NCBI GenBank assembly: GCA_023416455.1
Contig: JAEZHQ010000148.1
Location: forward strand, 1-10,813
From: Pseudomonadota bacterium
GTDB taxonomy: Bacteria > Pseudomonadota > Alphaproteobacteria > Azospirillales > Azospirillaceae
Length of the DNA stretch: 10,813 nucleotides
Direction of reading: 5' to 3'
Part shown: positions 6,976 through 10,813 of the stretch, one piece after another
Numbering within the stretch: the first letter of the stretch is position 1
How the letters are laid out: every line of letters starts with the position of its first letter
Notes under the pieces: generated by a model
Told to the model about the DNA's origin: nothing
Seen by the model: the letters and a program-made list of their open reading frames with translations, nothing else
Databases searched by the model: none
Program-made: the position numbers and the translations under genes

Positions 6976-7773
6976 TCAGGCCGCCGCGACCAGCCGGTGC
7001 CGCTCGTAGAGGAAGCGCAGCACGGTGGAGCGGCAGTCCAGATAGGTCGGATCGGCGACCAGCTCGATCCGCTGGCGGGGCCGTGCCAGCGGCACCTCGC
7101 AGATCTCGCCGATGCGCGCCGCCGGACCGTTGGTCATCATCACGATGCGGTCGGACAGCAGCACCGCCTCGTCCACGTCGTGGGTGATCATCAGCACGGT
7201 GTTGCCCAGCTCCGCGTGGATCTGCATCACCTGGTCCTGCAGATGGGCGCGGGTCAGCGCGTCGAGCGCGCCGAAGGGCTCGTCGAGCAGCAGCACCTTC
7301 GGCTCCATGGCGAGCGCGCGGGCGATGCCGACGCGCTGCTTCATGCCGCCGGAGATCTCCGCCGGGCGCTTGTCGAGCGCGTGCTGCATCTGCACCAGCT
7401 CCAGGTTCCGCAGGGTCCAGTCGCGCCGCTCGGCGGTCGACTTGGTCTTGCCGAACACCTTGTTCACCGCGAGCTGGACATTCTCGTAGACGGTCAGCCA
7501 GGGCAGCAGGGAGTGGTTCTGGAACACCACCGCGCGGTCGGGGCCGGGCTGATCGACGAGCTGGCCGTCCAGCAGCACCGCCCCGCTGGTGGCATCGGTC
7601 AGACCCGCCACGATGTTGAGCAGGGTGGACTTGCCGCAGCCGGAATGGCCGATGATGGAGATGAACTCCCCCTTGGCGACCTCCAGCGAGACCTTGCGCA
7701 GCACCTCGGTGGTGGCGCCGCCGCGGCGGAAGCTCTTGTCGACCTGCTCGATGGACAGGTAGGCGTGGGTCAT
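6976..7773 (-). CDS. nrtC: Nitrate/nitrite ABC transporter ATP-binding protein
   Basis: 265 residues. It energises nitrate (or nitrite) import with NrtA and NrtB. All ABC motifs are visible: Walker A GHSGCGKST (42-50), Q-loop Q85 in VVFQNHSLLPW, signature SGGMKQR (141-147), Walker B VLLLDEP (160-166) and H198 of the switch. The sequence resembles the NrtD/SsuB-type nitrate/sulfonate/taurine ATPases. It lacks the extra C-terminal NrtA-like regulatory domain of cyanobacterial NrtC, so some databases would name it nrtD or nasD. The ATG at 7773 is preceded by AGGAGG that begins in the nrtB stop codon; the gap is 14 bases. It ends 20 bases before the chosen nasR start. Confidence 0.95.
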   Translation of the reverse strand: MTHAYLSIEQVDKSFRRGGATTEVLRKVSLEVAKGEFISIIGHSGCGKSTLLNIVAGLTDATSGAVLLDGQLVDQPGPDRAVVFQNHSLLPWLTVYENVQLAVNKVFGKTKSTAERRDWTLRNLELVQMQHALDKRPAEISGGMKQRVGIARALAMEPKVLLLDEPFGALDALTRAHLQDQVMQIHAELGNTVLMITHDVDEAVLLSDRIVMMTNGPAARIGEICEVPLARPRQRIELVADPTYLDCRSTVLRFLYERHRLVAAA

Positions 7774-7787
7774 GGCTCCGGCCCTCC

Positions 7788-8708
7788 TCAGGTGTTGGCG
7801 GTGCCGCGGGTGATGCCGCGGGCGAGCAGGGCGACCAGACGGTCGAGCATGAAGCCGACCAGCCCGACATAGACGAGCGCCAGGATGATGTCGCTGATCA
7901 GCGAGCTGTTCCAGGCGTCCCAGATGAAGAAGCCGATGCCCACGCCGCCGATCAGCATCTCCGCCGCCACGATCGCCAACCAGGACAGGCCGATGCCGAT
8001 GCGCAGGCCGGTGAAGATGTAGGGGGCGGCCGACGGGATCATGATCTTGAAGAAGTATTCGCTGGCGTTCAGCCGCAGCACCCGCGCCACGTTCTGGTAG
8101 TCGGCCGGGATGTTGCGGATGCCGACCGCGGTGTTGATGATGATCGGCCACACCGAGGTGATGAAGATCACGAAGATGGCGGAGGGCTGGCCGTCACGGA
8201 AGGCGGCCAGCGACAGCGGCAGCCACGCCAGCGGCGGCACCGTGCGCAGCACCTGGAACAGCGGGTCGAGCCCGCGCATCGCCCACACGCTCTGGCCGAC
8301 CAGCGTGCCGAGCGCCACGCCCACCACCACGGCGATGGTGTAGCCGACGGCCACCCGCTTCAGGCTGGCCAGCAGGTGCCAGAACAGCCCCTTGTCGATG
8401 CCGCCGCTGTCGAAGAAGGGATCGACGATGAGCTGCCAACTGTTCTCGATGATGGCGGACGGCGCCGGCAGGCTGGCGCCGGGGGTGGAGCACAGCATCT
8501 CCCACACCGCCACCAGGATGGCGAGGGTCATCAGCGGCGGCAGGGTGACGGTGGCCATGTCGCGGGCCATCCGCGCCATCCGCCCGGTGGCGGCCGGGTG
8601 GCGGGGCACCGGCAGGGTCAGGACCGCGGCCTTGCCGCGCGGCGCCTGGGCGGCGGGGACCTTCGCGTCCATGGGGGCCGTCACCGGTTTTCTTGCGATG
8701 GTCTGCAT
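7788..8708 (-). CDS. nrtB: Nitrate/nitrite ABC transporter permease
   Basis: 306 residues; inner-membrane channel of the nitrate importer. The first 50 residues are Ala/Arg-rich and cytoplasmic. Hydrophobic segments follow at about 57-73, 119-138, 155-171, 177-196, 232-254 and 271-290, as expected for a BPD-type permease. The EAA-like coupling loop, which contacts the ATPase, is around 207-240 (NASEYFFKIMIPSAAPYIF). The motif SVWPIIINTAVGIRNIP is typical of the NrtB/SsuC group. The ATG at 8708 has GGGAGAG upstream and lies 17 bases after the nrtA stop. A much longer open frame continues upstream through nrtA, but only as a shadow of it. Confidence 0.95.
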   Translation of the reverse strand: MQTIARKPVTAPMDAKVPAAQAPRGKAAVLTLPVPRHPAATGRMARMARDMATVTLPPLMTLAILVAVWEMLCSTPGASLPAPSAIIENSWQLIVDPFFDSGGIDKGLFWHLLASLKRVAVGYTIAVVVGVALGTLVGQSVWAMRGLDPLFQVLRTVPPLAWLPLSLAAFRDGQPSAIFVIFITSVWPIIINTAVGIRNIPADYQNVARVLRLNASEYFFKIMIPSAAPYIFTGLRIGIGLSWLAIVAAEMLIGGVGIGFFIWDAWNSSLISDIILALVYVGLVGFMLDRLVALLARGITRGTANT

Positions 8709-8725
8709 TGGAACTCTCCCGGTGC

Positions 8726-10081
8726 TCAGGCGATGCGCTTGATGGACAGGCTGGCGAGGTAGGCGGCCGGGTTCTCCGGATCGAAGACGGTGCCGTCGAA
8801 GAAGGTCTCCTTCCCGCGCGAGGTGGAGGTCGGGACCTGCTCCGCCGGAACGCCCAGCGCCTTGGCCGCGTCGCGCCACAGATCCTCGCGGTTGACCTTG
8901 GCGATCAGCGCCTTGAAGTCGGTGTCGGGGGCGAGCTTGCCCCAGCGCACATTCTCGGTCAGGAACCACAGGTCGTGGCTGGGGAAGGGGTAGGAGGCGA
9001 AATCGCGCCAGTACTTCATGATGTGCGGGCTGTTCTCCACCACCTTGCCGATTCCGTAGTCGAACCTGCCTTTCATGCGGTCCTTGATGTCGGTGACGGG
9101 GGCGTTGATCCAATTGCGCTTGGACACGATGGCCGACACCTCGTCGCGGTTGGCCATGTCGTCGCACCACATCTGCGCGTCCTGCACCGCCATCAGCAGC
9201 GCCTTGGCCGCCTTGGGGTTCTTGTCCACCCAGGCCGCGCGCATGCCGAAGGCCTTCTCCGGATGCTTGTTCCACAGCTCGCCGGTGTTGATGGCGGTGT
9301 AGCCGATCTTCTGGTTCTTGAGCTGCTCGTTCCACGGCTCGCAGACGCAGAAGCAGTCCATCGTGCCGACCTTCATGTTCGCCACCATCTGCGCCGGCGG
9401 GACCACGATGGTCTCGATGTCCTTGTCGGGGTCGATGCCGCCGGCCGCCAGCCAGTAGCGGATCCACAGGTCGTGGGTGCCGCCGGGGAAGGTCATGGCC
9501 GCCTTCACCGGCTTGCCCGACGCCTTCTTCTTCTCCAGCGCCACTTTGAACGGGGCCGTGTCCAGCCCGACCTTGAGGTCGGCGTATTCCGCCGCCACCG
9601 AGATGCATTGGCTGTCGAGGTTCAGGCGCGCCAGGATGTACATCGGCGTCGGCTGGTTGTTCTGGGTCACCACGCCGGCGGAGATCAGGTAGGGCATGGG
9701 CGTCAGGATGTGGGCGCCGTCGATGCCGTTGCCCTCCGACCCCAGCACGAGGTTGTCACGGGTGGTGCCCCAGGAGGCCTGCTTCAGCACCTCCGTGCCC
9801 GGCATGCCGTATTTGGCGAAGAAGCCCTTTTCCTGGGCGATGATCAGTGGGGCGGCGTCGGTCAGGGCGATGAAGCCGAGCTTTGCGAAGGTCACCTCCG
9901 GTGTGTCGAGCGGGGCGGCCCAGGCGCCGCCGGGCAGCGCCTTGTAGGCGGCGCCCAGGATGGCGGCGGTGCCGCTGGCGTAGGCGCCCGTCTTCAGCAG
10001 CGCGCGGCGCGACAGCGGGGCGGTGAGGGCGGTGGCCGGGGGAATGGCGAGTGCGGGTTTGCGGTTGGTGGTGTCGGACAT
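8726..10081 (-). CDS. nrtA: Nitrate/nitrite-binding periplasmic protein (NrtA/CmpA family)
   Basis: 451 residues; solute-binding protein that delivers nitrate or nitrite to NrtBC. The N-terminus carries a twin-arginine signal, SRRALLK at 24-30, then a hydrophobic stretch and a likely cleavage after AWA (53-55), so export is by the Tat route as a folded soluble protein. No lipobox is seen. The mature part has the NrtA family blocks KLGFIALTDAAPLIIAQEKG and GTMDCFCVCEPWNEQ, and the length fits. Nitrate rather than bicarbonate is inferred from the nirBD neighbours. The ATG at 10081 follows GAGGA by eight bases. It is the first full-length gene after a roughly 320-base leader. Confidence 0.95.
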   Translation of the reverse strand: MSDTTNRKPALAIPPATALTAPLSRRALLKTGAYASGTAAILGAAYKALPGGAWAAPLDTPEVTFAKLGFIALTDAAPLIIAQEKGFFAKYGMPGTEVLKQASWGTTRDNLVLGSEGNGIDGAHILTPMPYLISAGVVTQNNQPTPMYILARLNLDSQCISVAAEYADLKVGLDTAPFKVALEKKKASGKPVKAAMTFPGGTHDLWIRYWLAAGGIDPDKDIETIVVPPAQMVANMKVGTMDCFCVCEPWNEQLKNQKIGYTAINTGELWNKHPEKAFGMRAAWVDKNPKAAKALLMAVQDAQMWCDDMANRDEVSAIVSKRNWINAPVTDIKDRMKGRFDYGIGKVVENSPHIMKYWRDFASYPFPSHDLWFLTENVRWGKLAPDTDFKALIAKVNREDLWRDAAKALGVPAEQVPTSTSRGKETFFDGTVFDPENPAAYLASLSIKRIA

Positions 10082-10119
10082 GGCAGGGATCCTCGGGCGT
10101 GGGGCCGGCGGGCGGCCGG

Positions 10120-10233
10120 TCAGCGTGACAGGGCGAGGAGAGGGGTCTGGATCACGCGGTCACGCTGTGCTGGGAGCCGCTTCGACACCGGGCCGCTGCC
10201 TGGGGGAAGACACGGGCACACGGAACGGAACAT
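10120..10233 (-). CDS. Short leader ORF, 37 residues, unknown
   Basis: ATG at 10233 preceded by a perfect AGGAGG six bases away, ending at TGA 10120-10122. The peptide starts MFRSVCPCLPPG and contains a Cys-Pro-Cys, then a basic middle and a short hydrophobic end. It resembles no family I know. The ribosome-binding site lies in the six-base loop of a hairpin, TGCAG-GAGGAA-CTGCA (10233-10248), so its translation may be structured or regulated. It ends 38 bases before nrtA. It may be a leader peptide whose translation affects the leader fold, or the strong Shine-Dalgarno may be chance. Confidence 0.35.
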   Translation of the reverse strand: MFRSVCPCLPPGSGPVSKRLPAQRDRVIQTPLLALSR

Positions 10234-10272
10234 GCAGTTCCTCCTGCAAGAGCGCGGTTGCCAAGACCCTGT

Positions 10273-10302
10273 GCACCGCCGGGGCTGGCCGCCGCACGGT
10301 GC
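10273..10302 (-). terminator. Candidate leader attenuator stem
   Basis: GCACCG at 10297-10302 pairs with CGGTGC at 10273-10278. Overlapping it, GCCAGC (10284-10289) can pair with GCTGGC (10316-10321), which is the 3' arm of the second ANTAR hairpin. Formation of that hairpin and of the downstream pairing are thus exclusive, as attenuation requires. The following bases GGGTCTTGG are poor in U, so an intrinsic terminator is uncertain. Confidence 0.35.
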
Positions 10303-10316
10303 GTCTCAACGGTTCG

Positions 10317-10398
10317 CCAGCTCGCCTTTGAGCCGGGCTGTGCGCGTCCCTGACCCTTGGGACCTTGCAAAGAGGCATCCGACGCCGTTGTCGGCCTC
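10317..10398 (-). promoter_or_regulatory. ANTAR-type dual-hairpin RNA element in the nrtA leader
   Basis: First hairpin (10372-10398): GAGGC-CGAC, loop AACGGC (10384-10389), GTCG-gat-GCCTC. Second hairpin (10317-10336): CCGGCTC, loop AAAGGC (10324-10329), GAGCTGG with one G-U pair. Both loops are hexanucleotides with A1 and G4, the conserved positions of RNA bound by ANTAR proteins, and they differ at only one base. The linker is 35 bases, longer than I would expect, and contains a third stem (GTCCC/GGGAC, 10346-10363). NasR is encoded in the same operon. The structure was read by eye, without energy calculation. Confidence 0.72.
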
Positions 10399-10410
10399 GG
10401 ACAGGATTTT

Positions 10411-10427
10411 AGCAAACCATGTGCCAA
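10411..10427 (-). promoter_or_regulatory. Sigma-54 promoter of the nitrate assimilation operon
   Basis: The reverse strand reads TTGGCACATGGTTTGCT. The GG (10424-10425) and GC (10412-10413) are ten bases apart, and the match to YTGGCACR-N4-TTGCW is complete. Transcription would start near 10400, exactly before the first ANTAR hairpin. Sigma-54 needs an activator, here probably NtrC under nitrogen limitation, but no clear NtrC dyad was found upstream within the window. Confidence 0.85.
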
Positions 10428-10504
10428 ACCCGGCCGCCTTGCGGAATGCGGCTTTGGCCGATCCGGGACGGGCGCCATGCGTCCGTATCTGCACAGCAAA
10501 TCGG

Positions 10505-10813
10505 CGGCAGGTTGAATTTTGGGCGACTGGGGCGCTCGATACCGTCGGCAAGATCCGGCGGCGGCAGCATCCGGGCCTGAGCATCCCCGGCATCCTGCCG
10601 ACCATGTTCAACCGGAGCGACGCGGTGGAGCAGCAGGCGCTGAACGATCCGCGCAACCTGCTGGAGGGACGGGCGCGGATCTTCGAGCCCATCCCCGCTC
10701 CACCGAGGTGGACCAGGCCACCTACGCCGGCGAGTTGCCGATCCGGGTGCTGCCGAAGAGCCATTCCATCAGTGCCTGCCGCGGCATGGCCCGGGAGATT
10801 GTCGATGGCGACC
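10505..10813 (+). pseudogene. ParA-type ATPase remnant, N-terminus missing and frameshifted
   Basis: The plus strand from about 10505 reads RQVEFWATGALDTVGKIRR, then GILPTMFNRSDAVEQQALND and ARIFEPIP, which fits the C-terminal half of ParA/Soj-type partition ATPases. At about 10694-10697 the frame changes: one base appears lost, and in the other frame the text continues RSTEVDQATYAGELPIRVLP to AREIVDGD at the window edge. The Walker A (KGGVGKT-type) half is absent; the bases before 10505 read open but show no ParA similarity and instead hold the operon's sigma-54 promoter. It therefore looks like a dead fragment of a plasmid or chromid partition gene. The rest lies beyond the window. Confidence 0.55.

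Larger units (their letters stand above)
10082..10400 (-). promoter_or_regulatory. Long untranslated leader of the nrt-nir operon
   Basis: From the predicted start near 10400 to the nrtA ATG there are about 320 bases. They hold paired ANTAR-type hairpins, an alternative pairing that would break the second one, a strong Shine-Dalgarno with a 37-codon ORF, and a small CCGGC/GCCGG hairpin (10105-10119) just before the nrtA ribosome-binding site. Such a leader fits transcription attenuation relieved by NasR, encoded downstream. No gene on the opposite strand is supported. Confidence 0.75.

Noticed and set aside
5606..7870. 754-codon reading of nasR
   Set aside because: The upstream part is an out-of-frame shadow of nrtC. 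The NIT domain begins after the ATG at 6955.
7788..9608. 606-codon reading of nrtB
   Set aside because: The first 300 codons are an out-of-frame reading of nrtA. The real start is ATG at 8708 with a Shine-Dalgarno.
10440..10540. NtrC-binding dyads upstream of the sigma-54 promoter
   Set aside because: TGCAC-like half-sites occur near 10478-10495 but do not form the spaced dyad TGCACC-N5-GGTGCA.
10306..10764. 152-codon minus-strand open frame upstream of nrtA
   Set aside because: It spans the sigma-54 promoter and the leader hairpins and lies opposite the ParA-like fragment. No ribosome-binding site or family motif was seen.
1..10813. tRNA, rRNA or CRISPR array
   Set aside because: No cloverleaf arms with the TTCGANNC-type loop, rRNA segments, or regularly spaced repeats were seen. 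The only tandem repeat is the coding one in nirB.

Overview
The window is very GC-rich, with dense codon use typical of a high-GC proteobacterium. The gene set (ABC nitrate uptake, NIT-ANTAR regulator, NirBD, CobA), a perfect sigma-54 promoter and the protein styles suggest an alphaproteobacterium of the Azospirillum type. That placement is inference from familiarity, not from a search. All intact genes lie on the minus strand.

The core (about 10427 down to 1839) is one nitrate/nitrite assimilation operon in the order nrtA-nrtB-nrtC-nasR-nirB-nirD-cobA. Tat-exported NrtA binds nitrate or nitrite in the periplasm, and NrtB and NrtC import it. NirB and NirD reduce nitrite to ammonium with NAD(P)H. 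CobA begins the branch that makes the siroheme NirB needs. NasR, a nitrate-sensing NIT domain joined to an RNA-binding ANTAR domain, sits inside the operon. No nitrate reductase large subunit (nasA/nasC) is present, so that enzyme must be encoded elsewhere or be absent.

The most informative non-coding part is the roughly 320-base leader upstream of nrtA (10082-10400). It follows a consensus sigma-54 promoter (10411-10427). It starts with two hairpins whose hexaloops, AACGGC and AAAGGC, both have A at position 1 and G at position 4, the signature of ANTAR RNA targets. The second hairpin is mutually exclusive with a downstream pairing. A 37-codon ORF with a strong Shine-Dalgarno lies further down the leader. 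The picture is two-layer control: nitrogen limitation through NtrC and sigma-54, then nitrate through NasR antitermination of its own operon.

The edges hold other material. Left of the operon is a 5' remnant of an IS6-family insertion sequence (about 1451-1695) with one terminal inverted repeat. Next comes a HerA/DUF87-type ATPase gene that leaves the window at base 1. Right of the promoter is a broken ParA-type ATPase remnant on the plus strand (about 10505-10813), lacking its N-terminal part and carrying a frameshift. The operon is therefore flanked on both sides by decayed or mobile DNA.
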